DNA of 64,000 bases from NCBI RefSeq assembly GCF_001660815.1, contig NZ_LYMI01000023.1, positions 1 to 64,000 on the forward strand, written 5' to 3'. The DNA comes from Xanthomonas nasturtii (lineage in GTDB: Bacteria; Pseudomonadota; Gammaproteobacteria; Xanthomonadales; Xanthomonadaceae). The translations under genes and the position numbers were made by a program. This document shows positions 26,330 through 36,341 of the stretch, piece after piece; positions within the stretch are counted from its first letter, which is position 1; each line of letters begins with the position of its first letter. Under the pieces are notes generated by a model that saw nothing but the letters and a program-made list of their open reading frames with translations, was not told where the DNA came from and made no database searches.

Positions 26330-27541
26330 ATGCGCTCACCAGGCCGTCTCTGGACGCCCGCGCTACTGGCGCTGGCCATCTCCACCTTCGCACACGCCGC
26401 GCCCGCTCCCGCCACGCTGTATCTCGGCGCGGACCTGTCCTACGTCAACGAGATGGAGGAATGCGGCGTGCACTACCGCGAGAACGGCGTGGTCACCGAT
26501 CCGTTCGAACTCTTCCACGCACACGGCGCCAACCTGGTGCGTGTGCGCTTGTGGAACGATGCACGCTGGACCAAGTACAGCGACCTGTCCGACGTCAAGA
26601 AAACCATTGCGCGTGCACGCGCGCAAGGCATGCAGGTGCTGCTGGACCTGCACTACTCCGACGATTGGGCCGACGGCGAAAAACAGCTGATTCCCAAGGC
26701 CTGGGCCAGCATCACCGACACCGACGAGCTGGCGCGCACGCTCTACGGCTTCACCTACGACACGCTCAGCGCGCTCGACCGCGCCGGCCTGATGCCGGAG
26801 CTGGTGCAGGTGGGCAACGAAAGCAATTCCGACCTGATGGACAGCACGCCCTGGGACAAGAAGCGCCCGATCAACTGGCAGCGCAACGCCAAGCTGTTCA
26901 ACGCCGGCATCAAGGCGGTGCGCGACATCGGCGCGCGCTCCGCGATCAAGCCGCGGGTGATGCTGCATATCGCCCAACCGGAAAATGTGGAGCCGTGGTT
27001 CGCCGCCGCCACCAAGGCCGGCGTCACCGATTTCGATCTGATCGGCATCAGCTACTACCGCAAGTGGTCCACGCACTCGATGGCCGAACTGGGCAAGACC
27101 ATCAAGCGCCTGCGTGGCCGCTACGATGCAGACGTGGTGGTGGTGGAAACCGCGTATCCGTGGACGCTGGAATCCGGCGATACCTCGCTCAACCTGCTTG
27201 GCGAAGACTCGCTGATTGCCGGCTACCCGGCCACGCCGCAAGGGCAGTCCAAGTACATGATCGACCTGACCCAACTGGTCATCGATACCGGCGGTGCCGG
27301 CGTGGTGTATTGGGAGCCGGCATGGACCAGCAGCAGCTGCAAGACGCGCTGGGGCACTGGTTCGTCGTGGGAAAACGCCAGCTTCTTCGACTTCAAACAC
27401 GGCAACGAGGTGTTGCCGGCAATCGACTTCATGCGCCACCCGTACACAGGTGTACCTGCGTCGCATAAATCCGACGCGAGCACGCGTGATGCGAGCACAC
27501 CAGGCAGTTCTGCAGAGACCGGAAAGAGGACGCAGCCATGA
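26330..27541 (+). CDS. Arabinogalactan endo-beta-1,4-galactanase (GH53)
   Basis: Secreted endo-enzyme cutting beta-1,4-galactan side chains of plant pectin. The 403-residue product has a Sec signal (about 1-24, LAISTFAHA). The GH53 barrel includes YLGADLSYVNEME and RVRLWND, the acid/base E164 (QVGNESNSD) and the nucleophile E273 (VVVETAYPW). VVYWEPAWTSSSCKTRWGTG is typical of the family. The ATG at 26330 follows AGGA; a TTG five codons upstream is unlikely. The stop overlaps the GH2 start (ATGA). The last 25 residues are low-complexity Ser/Thr/Lys. Confidence 0.93.
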   Translation: MRSPGRLWTPALLALAISTFAHAAPAPATLYLGADLSYVNEMEECGVHYRENGVVTDPFELFHAHGANLVRVRLWNDARWTKYSDLSDVKKTIARARAQGMQVLLDLHYSDDWADGEKQLIPKAWASITDTDELARTLYGFTYDTLSALDRAGLMPELVQVGNESNSDLMDSTPWDKKRPINWQRNAKLFNAGIKAVRDIGARSAIKPRVMLHIAQPENVEPWFAAATKAGVTDFDLIGISYYRKWSTHSMAELGKTIKRLRGRYDADVVVVETAYPWTLESGDTSLNLLGEDSLIAGYPATPQGQSKYMIDLTQLVIDTGGAGVVYWEPAWTSSSCKTRWGTGSSWENASFFDFKHGNEVLPAIDFMRHPYTGVPASHKSDASTRDASTPGSSAETGKRTQP

Positions 27542-30105
27542 GCGGCATCAATCGGCGCGAGTTACTGCGCGGCATGCTGGCCAGTGGCGTGAGCGCTGCA
27601 TTGCCGGTGGGCGCAGCCGGCGCATTGGTCTCGGCGGGCGCTACAGCTGCCCCCGCTTCGGCGAAAAACAACTCAACGACAGCAGCACTGGGCGATGCAG
27701 CACTGGCGCCGCGTGAGCGCCTGCTGTTCGACTTCGGTTGGCGGTTCCATTTCGGCCACGCCAGCGACGCATCGCGCGACTTTGAGTTCGGCACCTTCCA
27801 GCGCACCTTCGCCAAGGCCGGCAAGGACACCGCAACTGCTGCGCAACTGGCGTTCGACGACAGTGCCTGGCAGCAGGTGGACTTGCCGCACGACTGGGCC
27901 GTCAGCCTGCCGTTTCGGCAGGAGCCGATCTCCGCCTTGATGACGGAGGAAGACCCGGCCGCCGCACACGGCTACAAGCCACTGGGCACCAGTTTCCCGG
28001 AGAACAGCGTGGGCTGGTACCGGCGCACGCTGCAGATTCCGGCAAGCGATCTGGGTAAGCGCATTTGCCTGGTGTTCGATGGCGTGTTCCGCGAGTGCGT
28101 TGTGTTCTGCAACGGCCATATCGTGGGCCGTAACGCGAGCGGCTACTGCGGCTTCGAGGTCGACCTCAGCGAAGTGCTCGACTACGGCAAGCCCAACCTC
28201 ATCGCCCTTCGCGTGGATGCCACGCTGGGCGAAGGCTGGTTTTACGAAGGTGCCGGCATCTATCGGCATCTGTGGCTGCAGAAGACCGACCCGCTGCATC
28301 TGCCACAAGATGGCGTGTTCGTGCGCAGCACCGTGCAGGACGGCAATGCCACTGCGCAACTTTCCACCGAAGTGCGCAACGACGGCACCGCGCCGCGCCA
28401 GTGTGTGGTGCAGGCGCGCATCACCGCACCGGACGGACGCACCGTGGCGCAGGCGGCCAGCGCGGCAATCACGGTTGCGCCCGGCCAGGTGCAGGTGGTC
28501 GAACAGACCCTGCCACTTGGGCAGGCCGCACTGTGGTCGATCGACACCCCGCAGCTCTACAGCCTGACCACCAGCGTGCACAGCGACGGCAAGGCGGTCG
28601 ATGCGCTGGTCACGCCATTCGGCGTGCGCAGCATCGCCTTCGATGCACAGCGTGGCTTTTTGTTGAATGGCGCACCGCTCAAGCTGCACGGCACCAACAA
28701 TCACCAGGATCATGCCGGAGTCGGCACCGCCATTCCGGACGCCTTGCACGAATGGCGCCTGCGCCAGCTCAAGTCGATGGGCTGCAACGCCTATCGCAGT
28801 TCGCACAATCCCGCCACGCCGGAACTGCTCGCGCTGTGCGACCAACTGGGCATGTTCGTCATCGAAGAAACCCGGCGCATGTCCACCGACCCGGAGGCCA
28901 TGGGCGAACTGGAGACGATGGTGCGGCGCGGCCGCAACCATCCCAGCGTCATCCTGTGGTCGCTGGGCAATGAAGAGCCGCAGCAGGTCACCGAGCGCGG
29001 CGCACGTATCGTCGCCCGCATGCAACAACGCGTGCGCCAGCTCGACCCCACCCGCCCCACCACCTTTGCCATGGATAAAGGCTTCGGCGATGGCGTGGGC
29101 CAGGTAGTCGATGTGGTCGGCTTCAATTACCGCACCAGCCAGATGGACGGCTTCCACGCGCAGTACCCCAACATTCCGATCTACGGCAGCGAAACCGGCA
29201 GCACCGTGTCGGTACGCGGCAACTATCAGCGCGACGAGAAGCGCGGCTACACCCGCGCCTACGACCTCGACCACCCCTGGTGGGCCAGCACCGCCGAAGC
29301 CTGGTGGAGCTATGTCGCGCAGCGCCCGTACATCGCCGGCGGCTTTATCTGGACCGGCTTCGACTACCGCGGCGAACCCACGCCGTATAACCGCTGGCCG
29401 AATGTCGCCTCGCAATTCGGCGTGCTCGACAGCTGCGGCTTTCCCAAGGACAACTACTGGTACTACCGCGCGCAATGGACCAGCGAACCGGTGCTGCACC
29501 TGTTCCCGCACTGGAACTGGGACGGTCTGCTGCAACCCGACGACAATGGCCGGATCGACGTCTGGTGCCACAGCAATCTCGAGGCGGTGGAACTGCTGGT
29601 CAACGGCGTCAGCCAGGGCCTGCAGCAGGTACCGGCCTACGGCCATGTCGAATGGCGCGTGGTCTATGCACCGGGCGTGATCGAAGCGCGCGGGTATCGC
29701 GGCGGCAAGCTGGTGCGTACCGAACGCCGTGAAACTGTCGGCAAGCCGGCGGCGCTCCGCTTGAGCTGCGACCGCAACGCGCTGCGTGCCGATGCCGAAG
29801 ATGTCGCCGTGGTGAAGGTGGAGATTGTCGATGCACAAGGCCGCCTGGTACCAACCGCCGACAACCAGGTGCAGTTCACCCTACGCGGCCCCGCGCGGCT
29901 GATCGGCGTCGGCAACGGCGACCCCAGCAGCCACGAGGACGACAAGGTGCCACAACGCAAGGCGTTCAATGGCTTGTGTGCGGCTCTGTTGCAGACCACG
30001 CGCAACAGCGGCGACATCGTGTTTCAGGCAAGCGTGCCCGGACTGACCTCGGCCACGCTGCGCCTGCACGCGGATGCTGTGAAAGCACGTGCGGCGGTGG
30101 TTTAA
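27538..30105 (+). CDS. Beta-galactosidase (GH2), Tat-exported
   Basis: Exo-enzyme expected to release galactose from oligosaccharides made by the GH53 enzyme. The 855-residue product starts with a twin-arginine signal (INRRELLRGMLASGVSAAL), suggesting folded export to the periplasm. GH2 domains in order are the sugar-binding jelly roll (SVGWYRRTLQIP), an immunoglobulin-like domain, and the TIM barrel with acid/base E479 (SLGNEEPQQ) and nucleophile E552 (IYGSETGST). A C-terminal DUF4982/Ig-like region follows. It is translationally coupled to GH53 by ATGA overlap. Beta-galactosidase is favoured over other GH2 specificities by context. Confidence 0.9.
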   Translation: MSGINRRELLRGMLASGVSAALPVGAAGALVSAGATAAPASAKNNSTTAALGDAALAPRERLLFDFGWRFHFGHASDASRDFEFGTFQRTFAKAGKDTATAAQLAFDDSAWQQVDLPHDWAVSLPFRQEPISALMTEEDPAAAHGYKPLGTSFPENSVGWYRRTLQIPASDLGKRICLVFDGVFRECVVFCNGHIVGRNASGYCGFEVDLSEVLDYGKPNLIALRVDATLGEGWFYEGAGIYRHLWLQKTDPLHLPQDGVFVRSTVQDGNATAQLSTEVRNDGTAPRQCVVQARITAPDGRTVAQAASAAITVAPGQVQVVEQTLPLGQAALWSIDTPQLYSLTTSVHSDGKAVDALVTPFGVRSIAFDAQRGFLLNGAPLKLHGTNNHQDHAGVGTAIPDALHEWRLRQLKSMGCNAYRSSHNPATPELLALCDQLGMFVIEETRRMSTDPEAMGELETMVRRGRNHPSVILWSLGNEEPQQVTERGARIVARMQQRVRQLDPTRPTTFAMDKGFGDGVGQVVDVVGFNYRTSQMDGFHAQYPNIPIYGSETGSTVSVRGNYQRDEKRGYTRAYDLDHPWWASTAEAWWSYVAQRPYIAGGFIWTGFDYRGEPTPYNRWPNVASQFGVLDSCGFPKDNYWYYRAQWTSEPVLHLFPHWNWDGLLQPDDNGRIDVWCHSNLEAVELLVNGVSQGLQQVPAYGHVEWRVVYAPGVIEARGYRGGKLVRTERRETVGKPAALRLSCDRNALRADAEDVAVVKVEIVDAQGRLVPTADNQVQFTLRGPARLIGVGNGDPSSHEDDKVPQRKAFNGLCAALLQTTRNSGDIVFQASVPGLTSATLRLHADAVKARAAVV

Positions 30106-30369
30106 AGACGCGGCAATTGTTACGCAATGCGATGGAAGCTATGGCATTGCCGGGGCCAGCCGCGGCATCGGCAGTGCGCTGACTTCAGACCTTGACCGAG
30201 CTCTTGCATCGGCATGTCGGCAATGCCTCTGCATCATCGAGTAGGTCACCCAGGTATAAGGATCGTGCGCAGAGTTTCATCTGCGTACGACATCCCTGGC
30301 ATCCTCAAACAAACCCACTTACTCGATGCTCTTGCCACGCGGCACAGGGCCGCGCGGGAGTGCACTCTT

Positions 30370-32298
30370 TCATCGCAAGCGCGAGAAAGCACCGATCCCC
30401 GCAATCGCCAGCCGCTCGGCGGGCACTGCGGTTTCCGCGAACGACAGCCGCAGGTAGCGGATCTGGCGGACCTCGGGGAAATTCAGCCGCTGGGTAGAGA
30501 GCGCATAGGCGATATTGGACAGCTCGCCGGCGCCGGCCGGCTGCCAGTGCTGGCCATCTTCGCTGGTTTCGGCGCGATAGCCCTTCGGTGGCGCAGCACC
30601 GGTCATCACCGCGCGCGAGGGCGTGAGGCTGAAACCGGCAACCTGACGCAGCGCGCCGAGGTCGATGGTCGCCTGCACAGGATGACCAGGCGTAGGCGCG
30701 GGCGTGACCCAGATCGTGCTGGCATCGTCGTCGAGCAACTTGTCCGCTCCTGGCGCGCTGGCCTCGACGATGCGCCAGCCAGCGCTGGACAGCACGTCCG
30801 GCGCGGTCGCCGTCGGCCGCGCGACCGGCACTGGTGCCACGGCACGGAAGAGCGCGAATTCGCTGATCGCCGGGCACACCGGTGCATCCAGCACGACCAG
30901 GCGCACCCGGCGCGCGGCGATCGGTCGATCCAGCCGCAAGATGCGCTGCGCACCGATGCACTGCGCTTCTGCCAGCCGCCGCCATTGTCCATCGAGCTCG
31001 GCTTCGACCGCAAAGCGAGTGACGCGCAAGCCCAGCGGCAGGTGCTCGCGTAGCCGGATCAAGTCGAAGCTGTGCACCGCCGACAGCTCCAGCGTCAGCG
31101 TCGGCGTAGTGACCGCGTCCGGCGTGGACCAATAGCTGTCCGGCTGGCGGTCGAGCACGCGCGCCGGCTCGAACCCGGCACCACGCGACGCACTGGCGCT
31201 GGCCTTGGCACCCTTGGCCAGATCGATGGCGAAGCTGGCGCGGATCGCATCGCCAAAACTCTGCAGTACCGCCACATCGTGATCGGGAATGCGGCCGCGT
31301 CGGTCGGGCGGAAGATTGAGGTTCATGTTGGTGCCGCGCGCGACCGAGGTGTCGAAATAGCGCACCAGGTTTTCCGGGCTGCGCACCTTGCCGTCTTCGT
31401 CAGCATGGTAGAACCAGCCCGGGCGGATCGACGTATTGGTTTCGGCCGGCCACCACAGCGCCCCGCCGCGCACGCCCGAATTGCCGTTTTCCTGGGTGTA
31501 CGGGGCATTGGGCATGGTCGGCCAGCTCGGATCGCCGGCGATGCCGTCCTCGTTGCCGCCCCAGCGGATATCGGCGCCGAGCGGGTCGAAGGTGCAGGAC
31601 ATCGGTTGGTGCTGGTGCACCAGCTCGATCATCCGTGGCCAGTTGTAGTAAGCGGGCGCGTCGATCTTGCGCGATTCGCGTGCGCCACCGTAGTAGCCGT
31701 CGCCGCCATTGGCGCCGTCGAACCAGAACTCGAACAGATCGCCATAGCCGGTGCAGAGTTCGACGATCTGCTTGCGGAAATAGTCGATATAGCCGGGGCG
31801 CCCGTACTCGGCGTGGTTACGATCCCAGGGGGAAAGATAGAGGCCGAACGCCAGGCCAGCGCGTCGACATGCCGCTGCCATCTCCCCGACGATGTCGCCC
31901 TTGCCGTTCTTGTAGGGCGAGTTGCGAATGCAATGCTCGGTCAAGCGGGTCGGCCACAGGCAGAACCCATCGTGGTGTTTGGCCGTGAAAATAAGCCCCT
32001 TCAAATTGCCGGCTTTGGCCGCGGCGACGATTTGATCGGGCGAAAAATCGCTGGGATCGAACTTGCGCGGATCCTCGTCGCCGTAGCCCCATTCCTTGTC
32101 GGTGAAGGTGTTCATCGCAAAATGCACGAAGGCGTATTGCTCCCACCGATGCCAGCGCAGCTGGCGCGCGCTGGGCAGCGCACCCCACGGCGCCGGCCCA
32201 TTGGCGCGCGGCGTCTGCACGATCCGAGCCGCCGATGCACTGAAGCTGGCGGTAGCGGCAGCCACACCCGTGGCAAGAAAGGTACGACGATCGATCAT
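30370..32298 (-). CDS. Alpha-L-fucosidase (GH29), Tat-exported
   Basis: Retaining fucosidase probably removing fucose from plant xyloglucan or arabinogalactan-protein glycans. The 642-residue product starts MIDRRTFLATGVAAATASFS, a twin-arginine signal. The GH29 barrel includes FTAKHHDGFCLWPT and the nucleophile D194 (FEFWFDGANGG). After about residue 345 there are two discoidin/F5-8C-like beta domains, the second with GYRAETSEDGQHW and QIRYLRLSF. It faces the galactanase operon tail-to-tail with a ~265-bp gap in which I see no gene. Linkage specificity is not deducible. Confidence 0.9.
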   Translation of the reverse strand: MIDRRTFLATGVAAATASFSASAARIVQTPRANGPAPWGALPSARQLRWHRWEQYAFVHFAMNTFTDKEWGYGDEDPRKFDPSDFSPDQIVAAAKAGNLKGLIFTAKHHDGFCLWPTRLTEHCIRNSPYKNGKGDIVGEMAAACRRAGLAFGLYLSPWDRNHAEYGRPGYIDYFRKQIVELCTGYGDLFEFWFDGANGGDGYYGGARESRKIDAPAYYNWPRMIELVHQHQPMSCTFDPLGADIRWGGNEDGIAGDPSWPTMPNAPYTQENGNSGVRGGALWWPAETNTSIRPGWFYHADEDGKVRSPENLVRYFDTSVARGTNMNLNLPPDRRGRIPDHDVAVLQSFGDAIRASFAIDLAKGAKASASASRGAGFEPARVLDRQPDSYWSTPDAVTTPTLTLELSAVHSFDLIRLREHLPLGLRVTRFAVEAELDGQWRRLAEAQCIGAQRILRLDRPIAARRVRLVVLDAPVCPAISEFALFRAVAPVPVARPTATAPDVLSSAGWRIVEASAPGADKLLDDDASTIWVTPAPTPGHPVQATIDLGALRQVAGFSLTPSRAVMTGAAPPKGYRAETSEDGQHWQPAGAGELSNIAYALSTQRLNFPEVRQIRYLRLSFAETAVPAERLAIAGIGAFSRLR

Positions 32299-33046
32299 TA
32301 GCGCTTCCCACTTTGCACAGACTTCGATCTTAGCTTTTCCAACAGCGAAAGAGTCCTAACTCCGAAGCAACGCATGGGTGTGCAATGCACTGCACGCACA
32401 AAGAGCCTGCGCGGCTGGCGTCGAACAGCGAGCGAAGTGAGCCGCCCGCATTCGTTAATGTATGGCTGATTGCCCCGTCCTACGCTGCGATGTAGCACCT
32501 GCATGGCGGTGCATCTTCCGCACGCGAAGTGAGCTTCGCGAGCAGGACAAAACAAGGGCTGGGTGACGACAACCAACATAGTCGGCACGACACTGTGGGC
32601 GGGCCACCACCAGCCAAGTCTTGGCATCACTATTGTCCGCAGACTCCTTATTTTGTCTGTCACTGACTTGATTCTGTCCACGGGTGGCTACGTCGCAGCA
32701 GTGCATTGACCGACGAGCCACACGCTCCGGTATCGAAACGCCCTGACCGGCAACCGTACGCGGTAGCGAGGCTGTTGCAGATTCATCTGCTGCAGCAGCG
32801 GTCTACGTTGAGCGATTCAAACAATGGAAGAAACACTGCACGAGATCCGCCTGCTGTGGCGTGCCCCCAAGCTCAAGGCCACTACGCGCGTTGTCCCGGC
32901 GGTGTCGATGAACCTCAAGAATCGTGGCCGCTTCTTCGTGCACCGCGTGCATCATCGGAACAAGCACGCACGCGTCGAGCAAATGCACTGCGCACCCTCG
33001 CTTGCTGTATTTTTTTTAACGACGGCGACAACGCTCGTTCGCGCAC
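32299..33046. other. Gene-poor region with small palindromes
   Basis: About 750 bp without a convincing gene. It contains the palindrome CGCGAAGTGAGCTTCGCG (32523-32540), and its inner CGAAGTGAG recurs at about 32425. A T-rich run lies at 33009-33016. Short open frames exist on both strands but lack ribosome sites or recognisable sequence. The GC content looks locally lower than in the flanking genes. This could be remnant DNA of an older insertion. Confidence 0.5.
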
Positions 33047-33340
33047 CTATCGCAGGTCCACATCGCGCGGAAAGTAGCGGCGGAACTTCTCTTCCCATGC
33101 CTGGAATTGTTCCAGCGTGTATTCGTCCATTGGCCGTTCCACCGCGGCGACTGCCTTGTTCTGTGCCACCACTGCGATGCGCTGGGACGACAGTTCGTCC
33201 CAGGCCTTTCTCAAGGCGACCGGGTCGGGATGCGAGACCAGCATGGCTTCCAGCAGCGTGGCTTGCGCAACGCGTGCAGCCAGCAGATCGCTGAGCGCAT
33301 CGGTGACGGCGTGCATCCATTCCTGATTACGGTTATCCAT
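33047..33340 (-). CDS. Small hypothetical protein
   Basis: A 97-residue, mostly helical protein beginning MDNRNQEWMHAVTDALSDLL and ending REFPRD-like (FRRYFPRDVDLR). It has regular heptad-like spacing of hydrophobic residues, no signal peptide and no membrane segment. I do not recognise a named family. Codon use looks like a real gene, and the overlapping frames are worse. It lies alone between the gene-poor region and the chemoreceptor, divergent from the latter. No function is proposed. Confidence 0.65.
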   Translation of the reverse strand: MDNRNQEWMHAVTDALSDLLAARVAQATLLEAMLVSHPDPVALRKAWDELSSQRIAVVAQNKAVAAVERPMDEYTLEQFQAWEEKFRRYFPRDVDLR

Positions 33341-33653
33341 GTGCGGCGTGTCGTAGCTACTGTGTGACCGGCGACTTTAGCGTGGCGGCCGCAACGACGC
33401 CGTGTAGCAGTCGGCGGCCTTGGTGAGCGCACCCGAGCCGCTCGTTTTCGCAGTCTGCGCGTGTTCGTGCAGCACGCGCCAGTCGGGCGATTCCCGACTG
33501 CTGCCGTTCACAACCTGGGCCTAAATCCGAGCGGTACCGTAGGGTCAAGTTTCCTATCGGTGCGTCGTTATCCACGGTGCCGGCCCGACACTCATGCGTT
33601 CTTCACGCAACTGCCCCGACGGCACCCTTCGACTTCGTATCCGGGATTGCCGC
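33341..33653. other. Intergenic region upstream of the chemoreceptor
   Basis: About 310 bp between two divergent genes. I see no gene, no clear promoter boxes and no repeat. An open frame reading into the chemoreceptor from 33594 lacks a family-like N-terminus. Confidence 0.5.
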
Positions 33654-35915
33654 ATGACTGCCTTACTCCAACGCTATTCCGTCGGCCATCGCCTGGGCGC
33701 CGCGTTCGGCTTGATGATTCTCCTGTCGGGTCTGCTTGTTGCCATCGGGCTGAGCTCGATGGTCAGCGCCAGAAAGCAGCTGGACTTCATCGTGCTGGAC
33801 CGCATGGCCAAGATCCAGCTCGGCAACGGCATGCTGGATGCCAACTCCTCGATCATGATCGCGTTGGGCACCTACGCCATGGCCACCAGCGCCGAACTTG
33901 ACGCACAGGCGTTGGCAGCGATCAAGGCGCAACGCCAGCGCTACAAGGAACTGCGCGAAAAGCTCGATACGCTGCCCAGCTCCGAAGAAGGCCGCAAGAT
34001 TCGCGCAGAGATGGATGCGCGACGCGCCATTTCCGGCAAGATCAACGATGAAGTAATGGCACTCGCCGCCCATGACGACAACGGCCCGGCGCAGGCATTG
34101 CTCAACGAGAAGGGGAGCCAAGCCAACGCAGCCTGGCAGGACAAGATCCGTCAGCTGGTCAGCCGGCAGGAAGAACAGAGCCGGCAGGCCTACACCGAAG
34201 CAGTGCAGTCCATGACCCGCGCCAAGTTGGTGCTGCTGATCGGCGGCGTGGCCGTGGTCACCATCAGCGTCCTGCTCGCCTGGCTGATCACGCGCAGCCT
34301 GACCCACCCGCTCGCGCGCGCCACCAAGGCCGCCGAGGCCATCGCCAATGGCCAGCTGGATAACCAGGTGCAAACCGACGCGCAGGATGAAACCGGTCGC
34401 CTGCTGCGTGCCATGAGCGGCATGCAGACACAGTTGCAGTCGCTGTTGCGCGCGCAGGCCGACATGGCCAAGCGACATGACGAAGGGCAGACCAGTTTCC
34501 GGATCGACGCCAATGCATTCCCCGGCGACTACGGCCGCATGGCGCAGGACACCAACACGCTGGTCGCCTCACATCTTGAAGTGCAGACCACGCTGGCCCG
34601 CATCATGGGCCGCTACGCCATCGGCGATTTGAGCGTCAGCATGGACGTGTTGCCTGGCGAAAAGGCCGTGCTCACGCAGACCATGCACGAAGTCAAGGCC
34701 AATCTTTCGGCGATGAATGCGGAAATCAAGCAGCTGGCGCTGTCCGCAGCCAACGGCGACTTCAGCGCGCGTGGCGATGCCGACCGCTTCCAGTACGACT
34801 TCCACCTCATGGTCGACAGCCTCAACCAGCTGATGGCCACTGCAGACGGCAACCTGCAATCGCTGTCGGCACTGCTGCAGTCCATCGCCGCGGGCGACCT
34901 GACCGCGCGGATGACCGGCGACTTCAAGGGTGTGTTCGCGCAGATGCGCGACGACGCCAATGCCACCGCCACGCAGCTGGCCGAAATCGTCGGGCGCATC
35001 CAGCATTCGGCGGTATCGATCAATACCGCCGCCAGCGAGATTGCTGCCGGCAATCAGGACCTGTCGCAGCGCACCGAACAGCAGGCCGCCAACCTGGAAG
35101 AAACCGCCGCATCGATGGAAGAACTCACCTCCACCGTGCGCCAGAATGCCGAACACGCACGCCAGGCCAATCAACTGGCGATCGGTGCCGCCAGCGTGGC
35201 CTCGCAGGGCGGCGATATCGTCAGCAAGGTCGTGGGCACCATGAGCGGCATCGAGGCATCGTCGAAAAAGATCGCCGACATCATCAGCGTCATCGACGGC
35301 ATCTCCTTCCAGACCAACATCCTGGCGCTCAACGCGGCGGTGGAAGCGGCGCGCGCGGGCGAGCAAGGCCGCGGCTTTGCCGTGGTGGCCAGCGAAGTAC
35401 GCACGCTTGCGCAGCGCTCCACGGCAGCGGCCAAGGAGATCAAGCGCCTGATCGACGATTCGGTACAGCGTGTGACCGAAGGCTCCACCCTGGTGCACAC
35501 CGCCGGCACCACCATGGCGGAAATCGTCGCCAGCGTGCAGCGCGTCACCGACATCATGGGCGAGATTTCCGCTGCCTCGCAGGAACAGTCGGCCGGCATC
35601 GAACAGGTCAACCTCACCGTCACCCAGATGGACGAAGCCACCCAGCAAAATGCCGCACTGGTGGAAGAAGCCACCGCCGCCGCACGTTCGATGGAAGAAC
35701 AGGCCGGGGAACTCACGCAGGCGGTGTCGATCTTCAAGATCGAAGCCGAACGCCCTGCTGCCGTACGCACCGCAGCGCCGACCGTGCTGCGCCCCAAAGC
35801 CGCGCCTGCTGCAACGCCAACCCGCAGCGCGGCGAGCCCGTCCCGGCGCACTACCCGGCCGGCGGCCGCGGTAGCCACCGCAGCGAGCGACGGCGCGGAC
35901 TGGCAAGAATTCTAA
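33654..35915 (+). CDS. Methyl-accepting chemotaxis protein with poly-HAMP array
   Basis: Inner-membrane chemoreceptor, 753 residues. Membrane helices are at about 12-35 and 191-212, enclosing a four-helix-bundle-type ligand domain. HAMP covers about 212-265. Further HAMP-like repeats are centred on GDYGRM (~291), GDLSVSM (~324), GDFSARG (~368) and GDLTARM (~414). The MCP signalling hairpin follows, with the tip [20 protein letters not shown]. The protein ends DWQEF, a W-x-x-F type pentapeptide tether for CheR/CheB. Start chosen at 33654 ([20 protein letters not shown]). No che gene is adjacent. The ligand is unknown. Confidence 0.92.
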   Translation: MTALLQRYSVGHRLGAAFGLMILLSGLLVAIGLSSMVSARKQLDFIVLDRMAKIQLGNGMLDANSSIMIALGTYAMATSAELDAQALAAIKAQRQRYKELREKLDTLPSSEEGRKIRAEMDARRAISGKINDEVMALAAHDDNGPAQALLNEKGSQANAAWQDKIRQLVSRQEEQSRQAYTEAVQSMTRAKLVLLIGGVAVVTISVLLAWLITRSLTHPLARATKAAEAIANGQLDNQVQTDAQDETGRLLRAMSGMQTQLQSLLRAQADMAKRHDEGQTSFRIDANAFPGDYGRMAQDTNTLVASHLEVQTTLARIMGRYAIGDLSVSMDVLPGEKAVLTQTMHEVKANLSAMNAEIKQLALSAANGDFSARGDADRFQYDFHLMVDSLNQLMATADGNLQSLSALLQSIAAGDLTARMTGDFKGVFAQMRDDANATATQLAEIVGRIQHSAVSINTAASEIAAGNQDLSQRTEQQAANLEETAASMEELTSTVRQNAEHARQANQLAIGAASVASQGGDIVSKVVGTMSGIEASSKKIADIISVIDGISFQTNILALNAAVEAARAGEQGRGFAVVASEVRTLAQRSTAAAKEIKRLIDDSVQRVTEGSTLVHTAGTTMAEIVASVQRVTDIMGEISAASQEQSAGIEQVNLTVTQMDEATQQNAALVEEATAAARSMEEQAGELTQAVSIFKIEAERPAAVRTAAPTVLRPKAAPAATPTRSAASPSRRTTRPAAAVATAASDGADWQEF

Positions 35916-35967
35916 AAAATAGAAGGTGCAGCAGCAGCCGTTCCAGAACATCAGAACGCATGCTCAC

Positions 35968-35998
35968 AAGGCCGGCTGTGCGAACAGCCGGCCTTCTT
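35968..35998 (+). terminator. Rho-independent terminator of the chemoreceptor gene
   Basis: AAGGCCGGCTGT (35968-35979), loop GCGA and ACAGCCGGCCTT (35984-35995) form a perfect 12-bp stem followed by CTTC. It lies 53 bases after the stop. Confidence 0.8.
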
Positions 35999-36341
35999 CG
36001 TGCACGGCTTACCATCCGGCCGCCCGGCTCAACGAACGGCGACGGCCAGCTGCAAGGTCGCTCGACAGCGCAGGCGCGGCCTGTTGCCCGCAGCGTTGCC
36101 TCCAAGGCACGACCATGCGACACCACGCCGGCGCGACGATTGGGGATTGAGCGCCGCTCGGCTTAAACTTGCCCTCCACCGCCATGCCCGCGCCGGTCAT
36201 TGCGGCAATCCGGCCCATCCAGCCTGCGCGGCCGCTGCCGCAACCGCCGCATGCATGGGTCGCAGACCTGGCACACCAACACCCCCGCCACCGCAGTGCG
36301 CCACGCACCTGCGCAGCAGTCAGATTCCGGAAGGACGTTGC
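35999..36341. other. Intergenic region upstream of mutS
   Basis: About 340 bp between the chemoreceptor terminator and mutS. It is open in the mutS frame but lacks MutS-like sequence, and no gene or repeat is recognised. A GGAAGGA lies just before the mutS TTG. Confidence 0.5.

Noticed and set aside
27673-29838. Long minus-strand frame opposite the GH2 gene
   Set aside because: Same reason: the sense strand has GH2 catalytic residues in place, and the antisense product is not protein-like.
32298-32681. Minus-strand frame upstream of the fucosidase
   Set aside because: It runs through palindromic repeat-rich DNA, has no recognisable sequence and no clear Shine-Dalgarno.
32824-33294. Plus-strand open frame in the gene-poor interval
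   Set aside because: No ribosome site, basic low-complexity product, and it overlaps the better minus-strand small gene at 33047-33340.
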